This document shows, one piece after another, positions 1-24,763 of a DNA stretch of 64,000 bases. The notes under the pieces are model-generated. The model did no database searches, was not told the DNA's origin, and saw only the letters and a list, made by a program, of their open reading frames with translations. Numbering within the stretch: position 1 is the stretch's first letter; each line of letters starts with the position of its first letter. The position numbers and the translations under genes were made by a program. Origin of the DNA: Cristatella mucedo (lineage: Eukaryota > Bryozoa > Phylactolaemata > Cristatellidae); the NCBI GenBank assembly GCA_009760855.2, contig WPIO01000059.1:1763501-1827500 (forward strand). The letters are read 5' to 3'.

Positions 1-186
<186 letters not shown>

Positions 187-190
<4 letters not shown>

Positions 191-1783
191 GAGAGCTGGC
201 ACGTCCCTTAATGTGATCAGGTTTATATTGCCATTTGGACCATTGATGCCGAACCATTACCCAACAAATCGAACCCATTTATCATTTGCGGCACTGTCTG
301 GGAAGCAGCAGCCAAAGTGTAAGTTTTAAGTTCAGACAGTGAAGCTCGGTGATTTGTCCTTATCACAGCCGTACAGAGAATTTGCTGCCGCACACCGTTT
401 GGAGTGGCCGCGTTGAGGATTTCCATATGTGCTAAGGCTACCAGAGTGGCCCAGTTCGTTGCAATCTGCTGAGGAGAAACTAGTCTGGAATTCGAAACTC
501 CCCTACCCTACCCCTAAAGGTGCGCCTAGGGTTAAGCCAGGAGGGGGTCAAACTAAACCTTGACCTTGTCGGGAGCAGCCAATCGTAGGAAGAAGGGTCA
601 CTGCTCTCCAGGTCAGTCCAGGTAGGGAAGGGCCATCGCCCCTTTCTCTTTTGTAGATCTATGTCCACTGCTGGTGCTAACTTAGGCCCACTGTTGCTGG
701 TTCCGTGGGCTCGTGCAAGGTAGTACCTCCCCATCGTAGTTGTAACAGAGGTCGGCCGTCGGAAAGAGCCTCATCAGAATTGACATTGGGCTGAGACTGG
801 AGGGGGCTGCAAATAGCTGCTCGAAGCGTGAACTCATCAATGAACCGATCGCTCTGCTTCTCAAGAAAGTGTGGGTTTGTGTTGCTGCAACACACCCGGG
901 TGAGTGCATAGTAGTAGACTGCTCTTAGGGCTGACTCGAGTTTCTACGGTTGAGAGCTCAGTTCATATGAACAAAGCTTTCTATGTTAGCATCATGGCCT
1001 CTTTAGTGAAGTAGGCCTGATCGGATGCGAATCAGCAAGGCAGCAAAGCTCGCTTTGGCAAGCCACTTCTCACGATGAAGCTTGTTTTTGGAACCAGGTT
1101 GGCAGATCGGGTCTGGTTGGCTTAGGCCTTTGTGACCTATCTATGACCATATGCCCATCATTTGGACCTGACTTGGGTCTGGTTGGCTTAGGCTTTTGTG
1201 ACCTATCTATGACCATATGCCCATCATTTGGACCTGACTTGGTATTCAGTTGTATGTGGTAAACAACTGCCCTGCCTGGCAGTGCAGTAATCCTGCTGTC
1301 ACTAGTAATTAGTTGCCCCATCGTACAGGGGCTGCAACTGATACACTTCTGCAGGAGCCCGACCCCTTCGCATGCCTGTCAATCAAATCGGCACCTTTTC
1401 GGTTACTAGTTCTAGTTCAGAAGGTTGGTGTAATGGACGCCTACCTGATGCTTTCCAGCCTTGATGGTCACGACCCCTGGCAGATGTTCGAGGGACACCC
1501 AGCTGCGGCTTCGAGTCGCCCGGGCTGCAATATTTATGCTGGGCCTCTGACTCAGGCTTCGTGGTCCGTATGTAAAGCATGGTCCATATGTAAACATACA
1601 TCTGGTTGCTCTTTGCTAACCGATCCACAAGCTACTGTGTCACATCAGTAGGCCTGTCATATCAGATAGACACGTGGGCTGAAAGACTGAGGCAGACAAG
1701 CTGAGAAGCAGAAACGGGTATTGGAGAGACTGCGACACGAGGAGAGGCAGACTCAGTGAGGGACAGAGACATAGTGATAAAGG

Positions 1784-1784
<1 letters not shown>
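187..1784. other. non-coding stretch, no gene recognised
   Basis: Only short, unconserved reading frames on both strands. The one clear structure is a 66-bp tandem duplication near 1.11-1.24 kb, listed separately. No LINE or SINE signature was seen. Confidence 0.6.
1110..1242. repeat. 66-bp tandem duplication (2 copies)
   Basis: The block beginning GTCTGGTTGGCTTAGG at 1111 recurs at 1177. I see one C/T difference between the copies. Because 66 is divisible by 3, a minus-strand reading frame stays open across both and shows the same 22 residues twice, which is not evidence of coding. Confidence 0.9.

Positions 1785-1875
<91 letters not shown>
1785..1875. repeat. (GA)n microsatellite
   Basis: Uninterrupted GA dinucleotide run of about 45 units. 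Confidence 0.97.
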
Positions 1876-1877
<2 letters not shown>

Positions 1878-2656
1878 CAAGATAAAGACGATATTCGGAC
1901 GTAGAGAGACAGGCAAAGACAGAAACACGGAGGGAGGTAGAGATGGGAGTGGGCAGCTGCATTGACGTAGCTAAGCGTTTGAATGTCAGTCTTTGTGCCA
2001 ATACCATTTAAGTGCTTTCGAGATGATAAGCAAATCGGAAAATGAATACTGTTCTGTTCAGAAGCCATTCATTAGCCCGATAAGAGGCAGTACATGACTC
2101 ACAAAAGCATTACCTTTGTGCAGTTACTGCAGTATTTACGTTGGTCGACGGCTGCTCCATCGATCTGCTGCTGCTGTTGTCTAGCTTTTGCTGCAGCCTT
2201 GCTACTGCAAGGACAGGCAATTTGAATGACCTAGTGAGAAATAGCAGTGCATGTCGTCACACATACTAACGGCCTCTGCACAAGCCTTGATTGCCACGGC
2301 GGCCTGCCGTGGCTATCCTGTCTGATCAAGAATGCAATAGCAAAGCATTTTTTGCTAAGCAGTCGATAGCTCATCACGACATGAGAATTAGGACCAAGGA
2401 GACTCACTCACTAATAGCTCGATACATTTTGCTGTATATGTCCATGATTGCAGAAAATAAAGCTCTCGGACGTTTGATGACGTGTACAGCCAAATATATC
2501 CAACCAAAATCAGAAATTCTCTAGAAATCTGGTGTACAAGCAGAGCTAAACTCGTTTTTCAAATTTCACTTTACGTGAATGAGTAACCGAGTTGTGGAAT
2601 TTGCAAGACATCAAGCTACACTGAAAATGAAGCTGTATAAAAGTCACGAGCTTGCA
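1876..2656. other. non-coding stretch, no gene recognised
   Basis: No conserved reading frame, splice-flanked exon or mobile-element motif recognised up to the 5' end of the LINE-A copy. Confidence 0.55.
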
Positions 2657-3712
2657 CCTCCCAGCCTTGGAGCACCTCAAATTCTCTAAACTCACTTGCT
2701 GCATGCATTGATGATATCCGCATATAGATGGCAGCAAATTTTCTAAAACTAAACGATGACAAAACTAACTTACTAGTTATGGGCAAACCCAGTGTGATTC
2801 AGAGATTGGAAAGGCTGACTTTCAAAATTGGCTCTGCCAGCATATCTCCAGCTGAATCAGCTCGAAATCTAGGTGTCATATTCCAAAGCGACCTCTCGTT
2901 AGACGACCATATCAGCTCCACAGTCAAATCTGCCTATTTTCAGCTTCATAACATTGCTAAAATTCGGGCTTGTTTAGATAAGGATACCAGGTCTAAGTTG
3001 GTCCATGCATTCGTGACATCTCGTCTCGACTTCTGCAACTCACTGCTTACTGGCCTACCAGCATGTGCGATCAGGCGATTGCAGCTGGTGCAAAACTCGG
3101 CAGCTAGGCTTGTCTGTCGTGAGCGTCGCAGTTGCCACATTACTCCACTTCTCGCCGACCTGCACTGGCTACCAGTCAAGCAACGGATTGACTTCAAGGT
3201 TTTGTCGCTCACTTTTAGGTCCCTTCATTCTATGGCTCCAGCCTATCTCTCCGACATACTCCACCATCAGGCTAAGCATCGTACCACCCGCTTTTCGAAA
3301 TCCAACAGTCTAGAAATACCTCGCACAAACCTTAAATCCTTTGGAGACCGTGCATTTAGTTCGTATGCTCCCAAAGCCTGGAACTCCCTCCCGACCTGCG
3401 TCAGAACATCCCATGACCTGACCACATTTAAAAGGAACTTAAAAACACACTTATTTAAGAGAGCATGTAGTGGGTCCCTGTGATATGTCTTTCACGTGCT
3501 TATGCGTGCTGACACTGTGCATGCTGCCACTAACCACATTTGCATGCTGACCCAGTGCATGTCACACCTAACCATGTTATTCATTTTGTTTGTTTTTCAA
3601 GCATGATTTTACTTACCATTCAATTGCATCCCTTTGCAGCAAATGTAAAGCGCCTAGAAAGAGATTAAGTTCTCTGAGGGCGCTTTATCAAGTACATTGT
3701 TATTATTATTAT
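2657..3712 (+). mobile_element. LINE-A (CR1/L2-type), 5'-truncated copy
   Basis: The copy begins inside the reverse-transcriptase region, just upstream of the codons for the [10 protein letters not shown] motif, and runs to the family 3' end. The 3' UTR closes with the family hairpin (arms AAAGCGCC 3647-3654 and GGCGCTTT 3679-3686) and an ATT-repeat tail. Compared with the longer copy at 28.4-31.2 kb, the endonuclease and most of the reverse transcriptase are missing, which is ordinary 5' truncation at insertion. Its remaining frame is intact, so it is fairly young. Confidence 0.9.
2728..3483 (+). pseudogene. LINE-A reverse transcriptase, C-terminal fragment
   Basis: A 251-residue open frame covering the end of the reverse-transcriptase palm/thumb ([10 protein letters not shown], then ARNLGVIFQSDLSLDDHISS) and the C-terminal region (LVQNSAARLV, LHWLPVKQRIDFKVL, APKAWNSLP). 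These blocks are typical of CR1/L2-like LINEs. The catalytic YADD motif lies upstream of the truncation and is absent, so the fragment cannot be active. The first Met is simply the first ATG in the frame; the frame itself continues a few codons upstream. Confidence 0.9.
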
Positions 3713-4242
3713 TACCTCAACAAGCTTTGACACGTGCACCTCGACCCACCAAGTTTTAGCAAGTTGGGATACTAGTTGCATAGGATTCAGAGATCGGTAA
3801 ATTGTGTATTTGTAGATATGTGTCTTCAGGTTTACTACCAGTTAGGACATGCATGGTTTGCATAGTCAGTTGTTTGTGAAAGCCGTCGAAGCTTCTTGAA
3901 GCATTCCCGTTAGCAGTTGTACCAGCTATATCTCTATGGACATTGCATTTGCGGTCGCGTGCACGTGAGGAGGGGCATTCATGCGGGGGGGTTGCTTGGG
4001 ACGCTGTGGATTGTTCATTGCTCTGCAATTGTTCAGCAGCATAGAAAGCAAGCAAAAAAAAATCCCTTCGCCAGATTTGAGTATAGCTGTACTGAGCATG
4101 TGACGATGAGCAGCCACCAGCAGCAGGTGTGTGTGGTGCAATGGCTGCTGCTGTAGCTGCTGCTGGCAACCATGATGGGTGCATGGCTGCTGCTGCTGCT
4201 GTAGCTGCTGGCAACCATGATGGGTGGCCAAGGATCTGCAGC

Positions 4243-4275
<33 letters not shown>

Positions 4276-5242
4276 CCCCCTCCCCCAAATGCCAGCAGCC
4301 GTCTCATTGGTGCTACTATTGGGAACCAAAATTGGCCCTCCTTGTGTTAATCTGAAGGCTTCCGTGGCAATATGCTCAAGGCTGTAAATTTAGACATACC
4401 CGAGCCCCGAGTTGCTAGAGCAGGGGGCTGGGAGAAGGAGAACAATTTCACGACTGGTAGCATGTGATCCCAGCAGCCTTTGGTTCTCTGGACCAGTGCT
4501 CCAACTATTACTGTCGATGTTGTAACTGGACTTAAGAGTCTCTATATCAAATGAGTACACCGAAACGCTTGCTTGCTCACTCGCATGTCGGGGGGGGGGG
4601 GGGCTTCAGGTAGCGTCTGAAATATTTTGCACGTTTGCCTGCCAAATCCGAGCTCTGCTCTGGAAGAGCGCCATATCCATTACTTCCAAAGCATATGTGC
4701 ACTTGCGAAGCATGTCGGCTAGTTTCTCTGTTCGACACACCAACTCTCTTTGCCCACACTTCTGCCTGCCCGCTTCACCGTGCCTCGTGGTGGCCACCTC
4801 TGGTCTCCCCCCTCCCTCGTGGTGCACCTCTGATGTGGTGCACCTCGTGATGCCCGCTCGGACGCTGTGAGCAGTGCTCACCGATCACAGGCTGGCGTGG
4901 GGGCCTTTTAGGTGGCAGCACAGCTGTCGCTTGGCGGTTTCGGTCGTTTGGCAGTCTCGATTGATTAGGGCTGTCTGCAGCAGTTCCTTGTGTCTGCTTC
5001 GTGTACCCCTGACCTCCCCCCAAAGAAGCTGCCATCTCAGCCATTACCCCCCCCCCCCCCCCCCCCCGATGCACAGTAACCCTACGGACAGAAATCCTCG
5101 GCTGCCGAAAGTCTTGGGCCACTTGCCCGGCTTGGGGCCTTGTTGTGCTGCCGCCGGAGTTGTGTGGCGGCCTTTGCGGCTTTCTCGCTGGCTGAGCTGC
5201 GAGTCTGTGAGCCACCATACTCATGCTCAGCTTGTGTTCCAG
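3713..5242. other. low-complexity region upstream of VOPP1-like exon
   Basis: Contains CTG/CAG-rich tracts (about 4135-4275, including nine or so uninterrupted CTG units at the end), a G run near 4590-4603 and a C run near 5047-5067. The first exon (signal peptide and start) of the downstream VOPP1-like gene should lie here or further upstream, but I could not identify it. A leucine run encoded by the CTG tract (frame from 4129) looks like a signal peptide only because of the repeat. Confidence 0.5.
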
Positions 5243-18109
<12,867 letters not shown>

Positions 18110-19830
18110 ACGTCTGCCTGCCCTCGGCCAGTCAATCACGTGCCATGCTGTGCGTTCGGTGAACCATCGTGCATCGCTCGCACGGCTTGGCGCTGCTGCC
18201 ATTCACCGACTGTGAAGCAGCGCCTCCTGCCGAAGCCGCAGCCGAAGCCAGGTCTTCCAGCCATCGCCACTCCGGCGATGCCGGAGCACGTGCAGCGATT
18301 ATATATAGTAGCGGCACAATTGCGCCGTCGCCGCTTGGCACACTCCAACCGGCCGTTGTCGTCGGCAGAGTCGTGTTCTGAGCGCGAGCGACGCCTGGCG
18401 GCAGCAGCGGGCGCTGGCATCGCCCATTTCTTCATCAAATGGGAGCAGCTACTGACTAATATGTCTGTGTCTGTGTGTGCTTCAAGTGGTGTCGTCGGCA
18501 TCACTCAGGGGGCGCTGAGGACTCGGCTTGCAGCCTCTGCTGAGGCCCCTGCTTTTTTGCCGGCAAATTCGAGCCTGCCTGCCTGCAGGTGAGCTCCAAC
18601 CTAGCGTGACTGCTGCTTAATCCGTAGCTAGCTAGCTAGCGAGCGTGCCAGACCAGCGTGCTGACTGACTGGCGGCGTCAGGAGCGCCTGAAGACTGTGA
18701 AGCCGGTGACCTGTGCCGCAGCAGCGTCCGAATGCTGGCTGCACCCTGGTGGTGGTGGTGCCGTAACTGCCGCCACTGCCGCCCAGGCAGCGCTTCCCGA
18801 GCTGAGCTGAGGGCTGCCGCCTCCCTTAGCTTCCATTGCCGGGAAAAACCTCTGACCCCACAAGTGTCGCACTGCGACCAGAAGTTAAATCACATTGTGT
18901 CGGTGATTGACGGCAGGCAGGATCACGGTCACGGCAAGCTATCAGAAGTTCCCACAACAAACGGTAGGCCGACTTTGAAGCAGAAATAGCAACGGTCGCA
19001 TGCCGCAGCAACAGCAGGCGGTCATCGGTGGCTGGACTCTGGTCCCCAGCAGTCGTGGCAGTCTGTGTGGCCAGTGACGTGCATTGCTCAGCTGTGCTGC
19101 CTGCCCGCAGCTGCTGCTTCCTCAGCATAGAGAGCTCTGAGCCTCTGTGCTCGGAACCCAGACGCGACGGGGGGGGGGGGGGAGATGGGAACCGGGCTGC
19201 AGTTGCGGTGAGCTGCAGCTGCTGCAGAAATTGTGCCGCTTTTCTGCCTTTTGGCAGCTGTGCTCGAATGCAGGCGCCAGGTAGCCAGTGCTGCTGCTGC
19301 TGCTGCTGGTTGTCTCGCTGAGGTGAACGCTGGCCCGATGCGTGCGCAGAGTCAGAGCCGCTCGACCGTCGGAGCGACTTTCGACTTGGTGCCAATCGGC
19401 AGCCCGCAAATCTTCGCAGATGCTCCTCTGATGGCCCACTTTAGTTGGGACCCATGGCCTGCCGCCCCAGTGCCCCCTGTTCCGGCTCCTCGCACCCTGC
19501 ACCGAGCGCTGCGTACTCATCGTTACTCGTTGCTTTCTCACATCGAAAGCCCCTGTAAAAGGGCATGTGCTGCATGCCTTGCAGACGTTGCACGAAGCTC
19601 TGACTACGGTGTGTGTGTGTGTGTGTGCGTGCGCTCTCGCTCGCTCGTGCCTTGAAAGTTGACTTCCACCACCGCGAAGGATAGAGCGATAGCTGCAGCA
19701 GCGGCGGCGGCTGCTGCAGCAGCTCATCTTCATGATCTATAACCAGCAGGTCATGTACTGGATGCAATAGTAATTTTATATCTATTTATGGACCCTGCTA
19801 GTTGAGAGAAAAAAAATAAAAAATCATTTT
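18110..19830 (+). other. probable 3' UTR of VOPP1-like gene
   Basis: GC-rich, CAG/CTG-rich sequence with many spurious open frames on both strands, a G run at about 19168-19182 and a short GT run at 19610-19627. An AATAAA in an A-rich context at 19815-19820 is a candidate polyadenylation signal 1.7 kb after the stop. No conserved protein found. Confidence 0.4.
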
Positions 19831-20079
19831 ATGCAGTTGACGAGCTGTCGAAATGTGGACCTGCATGACATGCAATCGTTATTATCAAATGACCTTGGAC
19901 TGGTAAAGTAATCGACCTCACAATATCGTGGCTTCTAATCGGGAGCTATCGCTTGGGAAGCGGTGCATCTACGCCCCTCTTTGCCCTCTGTTATTTGCCC
20001 TAGTGCTAGCCCCAAAGTGCTAGTCTCTGACCGTCGCCGTGGCGACGGGTACATGTCCCACGTTGTGAATTGCATCACT

Positions 20080-20245
20080 CGACAATGCTTTCTCGCTTTC
20101 TCTTTGTTGTGCGAGATCAAGTCTGTTGGCTACCACATGTGTACCATAAGCCGCTTGGGCTTTGAATGCACTATCGAAAACTATTTCAAGTAACACCCGC
20201 TTAGTATAAATGACTTTGTGGAGCTGCAGACGGAGGTACATTAGG
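20080..20245 (+). mobile_element. LINE-B 3'-end fragment
   Basis: Matches the last coding codons and 3' UTR of LINE-B (CTTTCTCTTTGTTG, GTCTGTTGGCTACC, then the GACTTTGTGGAGCTGCAGACGG block). Short and decayed. Confidence 0.75.
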
Positions 20246-20899
20246 AGTTACTGACTGAGATACGTCACATTGCACTTTCGTCCCACGTGTGTAGCATTTA
20301 ACTGAGTCCTGGTGCATTAAGAAGTAATCTCCGACAAAAGAAGGCATAAGCTGTGCAAAATCTTCGCAGAGAATCAAGATCTTACCCACCCAAAAAAAAA
20401 GTTGCAAAATCTGCTCGAAATTGTCCGTAGGTTTAGAACTGAAGTGTGCAGCTATTGGCTGAGGAGTCATTGTACATGGATAAGGCTCACTTAACGTCAA
20501 AGCTGCCACAGTGCATAAACAGCTGATTTCAATCTGAGGTAATAACATTTTACTGATTCCTAAAAGAACTAATTATTATTCTCGGCACATAATGTGTAAT
20601 ATCAAGGAAGCATGTCAGGTGGTTTGTGATTAGCATGCACAATTACAGCATTAGCACTAAGAAGACATTTCACAGTGGTAAAGCAAATGCTGTGACGAAC
20701 TCGTGGATTTCTAACCTCTTTAAACATAAAATAGTGTATACGAACTGAAGGCACGATCTACGAACGATTTAAAGTAGGCTAGAGTCTGAGTCAACGGCTT
20801 GGGTAGGAAGAGTGGATGGCAATGTACAATGTGAAGCCTGGATTAGGAAGTATGTCGATATTTCAGATGCATTTGCCGGAGCTAGATAATGAATGGACC

Positions 20900-21168
20900 G
20901 ACAACTGAGCAACGGTGCCTTGAAGTCGACATGCTGCTTGATGGGGAGCCAGTGCAGCTCGCTGGGAAATGGTAGCTACCAAAGGATCAGTAATTTCGAA
21001 GCAGACAGACATCCGGCCAGAGGCTGATACGAGATATGCTGATCGAGCCCCTTTTGAAAGCTAAACTTTCCAGTCTCTGGGTAACACTAGGTTAGCTCAC
21101 AACTAGTAAGGTAGTTTTATCGTCACTTAACTTGAGAAAGTTTTTTGCCGTCCAAGTGTGAATGAACT
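20900..21168 (-). mobile_element. LINE-A 5' segment, inverted part of one insertion
   Basis: On the minus strand, 21170 towards 21000 matches the reverse-transcriptase [10 protein letters not shown] region. Around 20930-20955 it matches the LHWLPVKQ region with a gap between. It abuts a plus-strand LINE-A 3' part at 21169, the arrangement expected from twin priming (5' inversion). Confidence 0.65.
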
Positions 21169-21482
21169 CACTCCCGACTTGCGTCAGAACATCCCCTGAC
21201 TTGACCACAATTAAAATGTACTTAAACACACTTATTTAGGACAGCATTTAGTGGACCTTGTGATTCGTATTTTGCGTGCTTATGCGTGCTGACACTGTGC
21301 ATGCTGCCACTAACCGCACTTGCACGCTGACCCTGTGCATGTCACCCCTCACCATGTTATTCATGTTTATCCAACATTCACCATTCAATCGCACTTCCCT
21401 TTGCAGCAAATGTAAAGCGCCTAGAAAGAGATTGAGTTACCTGGGGGTGCTTTATCAAGTGCAGTATTATTATTATTATGTC
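21169..21482 (+). mobile_element. LINE-A 3' end, forward part of same insertion
   Basis: Begins in the coding end (ACTCACTCCCGACTTGCG, corresponding to NSLPTCVRT) and runs through the 3' UTR to the hairpin and an ATT tail. The hairpin arms are AAAGCGCC and GGTGCTTT, which pair through one G-U wobble. Confidence 0.85.
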
Positions 21483-22649
21483 CAATACATCGGCAAGAGA
21501 GAGTACAGATTACTGAAAGAAGTGGATCAAGAACAGGCTCCTCGGATGCCCTTGTGCTTTAGAAATTTACCTGATGGCAGCTACTCGTTGACATCAATGC
21601 CCTAAAATCTTCACTGTGATAGGACCTAAACTAGTGCAGCGCTATTAATGTCCAGCCAAGATGATAGATGCTTCAGAAGGTGGACAATGAATAGCAGTGG
21701 GGTCTAGGAGCTGTGTGCACTTCCAACTTTCATCAATCAAACCTAAAATTTCGTGTCTAGTATTTTCATTATACTTAAGCGATATGGCACTTTGCACTAG
21801 CCTGTGGTTGGAGTGCATTTCATGTTCCCTTTTTATGGCAATACCGAGAATTGTCTCTACTCCGATTCGTGATTGCATGCAGCCCTAGAATGAGGTTTTT
21901 AGTAACGTTTGAAAGTTTTTCTTTTGATATGTGCAGTTAATTAAGCTAGTGCATACCATCTTGCTGACATCTAAATATTTGGCAGCTGATCATTCACTCG
22001 CCAATCGAGCTGTCCATCCCCAAACTGTCAACAATCGCATCAACAACTGCATTAACATTCAACAGCTGGAAATCCTGTGAGTTGAAAACTTAAAGGACTA
22101 GGATGGGCCCTTGCTTTTATGTGTTATATCACTCTGCTGCACCGGCACACTCAAGCTCATGGCCTCCATATTTGATCTGTAATGCAGAATCTCTAACTGC
22201 CTCGAGGTTGTCATTGTTGGCCAAATTTTCTTAATCCCGCATGGTTGGTACGGAGCAGCTGATGCCCTTGCCTTCAACTTGCTTTCACCTCGCTGATGCT
22301 CTCGGGTTACTGTGCTTTTGCCTTCACCAAGCCAAAAGTATCTTTCGACGCTGGGGATCGTGAATAACAAGCTGCATGCAAGGCCAGCGAGCCGAGTTGA
22401 ACTCGAGACGTAGGGACAACCTCCAGCACGAGGTTCTGCAATTTTTTGTGCGAGTAACATAAAGTGAACTACATGTGCGAGTAACATAAATTTAGAACTT
22501 CATCAGCTATCAGCAAGGAGGGTTCAATAGTTTAAAGCAGGAGCTTAATTTAGATAAGCACCGTACTGTAAGGAATGCAACAAACTGTGATGATGTGATG
22601 CGTCGAATCACCTACTTAGACGATCTATAGGTTTAGACAGTATCGACTT

Positions 22650-22651
<2 letters not shown>
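21483..22651. other. non-coding stretch, no gene recognised
   Basis: No conserved reading frame or mobile-element motif identified on either strand. Confidence 0.5.

Positions 22652-22733
<82 letters not shown>
22652..22733. repeat. (TA)41 microsatellite
   Basis: Uninterrupted TA dinucleotide run. Confidence 0.98.
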
Positions 22734-22735
<2 letters not shown>

Positions 22736-22804
22736 GTCACTGGCTCGTTAATGCATGGCTGTAGTATTGCTATACAACGAATCACATTTTTATCACATAA
22801 ATTG

Positions 22805-22864
22805 CCAAGTGTTGAGAAAGAAATTTGGTTCTGAGGTCTCTATACAAATGTATTATTATTATTA
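22805..22864 (+). mobile_element. LINE-A/SINE-A 3'-tail remnant
   Basis: GAGAAAGAAATTTGGTTCTGAGG, then CTATACAAATG and an ATT tail resemble the family 3' end with a lost left hairpin arm. Confidence 0.5.
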
Positions 22865-23034
22865 AGCCCAACTGAAGTCAGGTGCCTGAATCAGTCATAG
22901 GGGGTAGTATAGACAATCCCGAGGCTACCGCCTTTCTAGTGTATTGTATCGTCGTGCCAGTTCAGAAGGGGAGATTGCGTCCTGTCCTGCTAGATCACGA
23001 GGAGGCTGATAATAATTCAATTGTAACGCACTCA

Positions 23035-23840
23035 AATGTAATGTATATCCGTATGTCACTCCACAAAGACTGTGTGGGTATTACGCAGGAGAGTTTTGTA
23101 TAGCGCTTTCACAGCCTAAGCAGCTTCCGGTATGCATACGGTAGCCAACACACTTCATCTCACGCAGCAAAGAAAAAGTGGGAAGTATAGCAGATTCAGG
23201 AGAGTAGTTGACGTAGTGAGTTAAATGGAAGTAGCAGCTTAGGACTGCTGAGCTGAAAAGGATGAGCCATAGTCGGCAGCAGGAGAGTAGTTGTCGTTGC
23301 GAAAGAATTGTGGAACCGAACTCCACAGTTCAGGACCCGCAGAGCTAAAGCTTCTGTCGCCAACGGTCTTTAAGCGAGAATTGAGACCGAAAGCTTCTGC
23401 CGCTAACGGCCTTTAAGTGGAGAAACCGAACAGCTAATTTATTGTCCATGCAGGACCTGTTGGCACGCGGAGGCTGAAAATGGTGCAGCAGTTAAGCTAG
23501 ATACGGAGAGCCGTGCCGTGGCGGGCCTTGTAGGTCTGCGTAAGCACTTTGCTTTGCATCCATTGATCAACCGGTAGCCAGCCAAGCTCGTTTAGCACAG
23601 GAGGCACGTGGTCAAACCTCTGGGATTTTTAAACTAGCCTTACAGCCATATCCATCGCCAGCTGCAGTGGCCTAATGGCTTTTTTCGGTAGCCCAGCAAA
23701 AAAGGGAATAACGATAATCTAGCCGAGACAGAACTAAGGAGCTAGCTAAATTTGCTGCAAGCCACCGTGGAAGACAGTTCCTAATCTTGGATATGAATCG
23801 GACGCGATGTACTAATATAGATGCACGGCCGAAGGACCTT
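23035..23840 (-). mobile_element. LINE-B 3' half, decayed
   Basis: Minus-strand match to the last 800 bases of LINE-B: 3' UTR first (TATAGCGC, CTCACGCAGCAAAGAAAAAG), then codons equivalent to [23 protein letters not shown] and SRLDYCNS. Stops and indels throughout; a 40-base block around 23340-23410 appears duplicated (AAGCTTCTG-CC-CTAACGG twice). Confidence 0.8.
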
Positions 23841-24763
23841 GACTATTCTGATGCAGGTCTTTTAAGTGTGCTACAGCTCAGAAGAAGTTTCCCTAGACAG
23901 CATATGATTCATCATCGCTGTTAAATAGCACAATTCATTTAGTTAACTCTGCTGTTAAAATATTACACACCGTTTTTAACGTCAGCCGTTCAAGCCACTG
24001 GTTACTGCCTGCCGGAGCCGGAAGTTTAAGCAACGGTGGTTAAATGCAGCTGCAACATATGAAGTCAAGCAAAAGATATTTAGGAAACGAAATGCAGAGA
24101 AAGCCAGCGAATGCATCCGAACATGAGCCGGTCGCCAATCTGGTTCTGCCTAAACGGTTGACGCTCTCTGCTAATGCTGACGGCGACCTCGGAATATTTC
24201 TAGCTAGCTGTCTAGATGCACTCAGCGGGCCTGCAGCTACCGCTTCTTGAAACATTCGGAAGGGCGCGGTCTTCCGAACATGGCCCCTCATGCCCACCTC
24301 CGTCGCCTCGTCATATAAACGTCTTCACCCAGATACGGCGGATACATGGGAACCAGCTGGCTGAAAGTAACCAATCAGAAAGCTCTTTGAAAAGCAGACC
24401 GAAGCAGCGACCAAACAAAGCAGCACATTAGACGAAGCTTTTGGTTAGACACTCGTGAGCCCACTCCGTGGTTGTTGAAAAAATTAGGCGTGCGACCTTC
24501 TTTATTTCGAGGGTTAAGACAGGCATAGCCCCCAAGCGAGACGTGATCCTAACTTGGCTGCACGTACTCGTATGCCTGCGATCATGGCTGCGGTTTCCCT
24601 CGAGGTAAGGATGTCCCTCGGGGTAAGGAAATGAATACGTGCTAGGCTCCAGCGCCGGCACTCACCCTGCCCCGCCCCCTGGTATGGCATCCGGCGGAAA
24701 TGCCGTATCCATCCACGCCAGGCCATAACGAGGCGCATGCGACCGGTTAGATAGCCCCGACGG
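23841..24763. other. upstream region of DPCD
   Basis: No conserved coding sequence recognised. It must hold the DPCD promoter and 5' UTR; I see no TATA box I would defend. Confidence 0.45.

Noticed and set aside
4129-4350. Signal peptide with a ten-Leu core as first exon of the VOPP1-like gene
   Set aside because: The Leu run is a CTG repeat read in one frame, and I found no donor of the required phase after it.
18140-18592. 150-codon frame just after the VOPP1-like stop
   Set aside because: GC-rich region open in several frames on both strands, no family match, no splice support; more likely 3' UTR.
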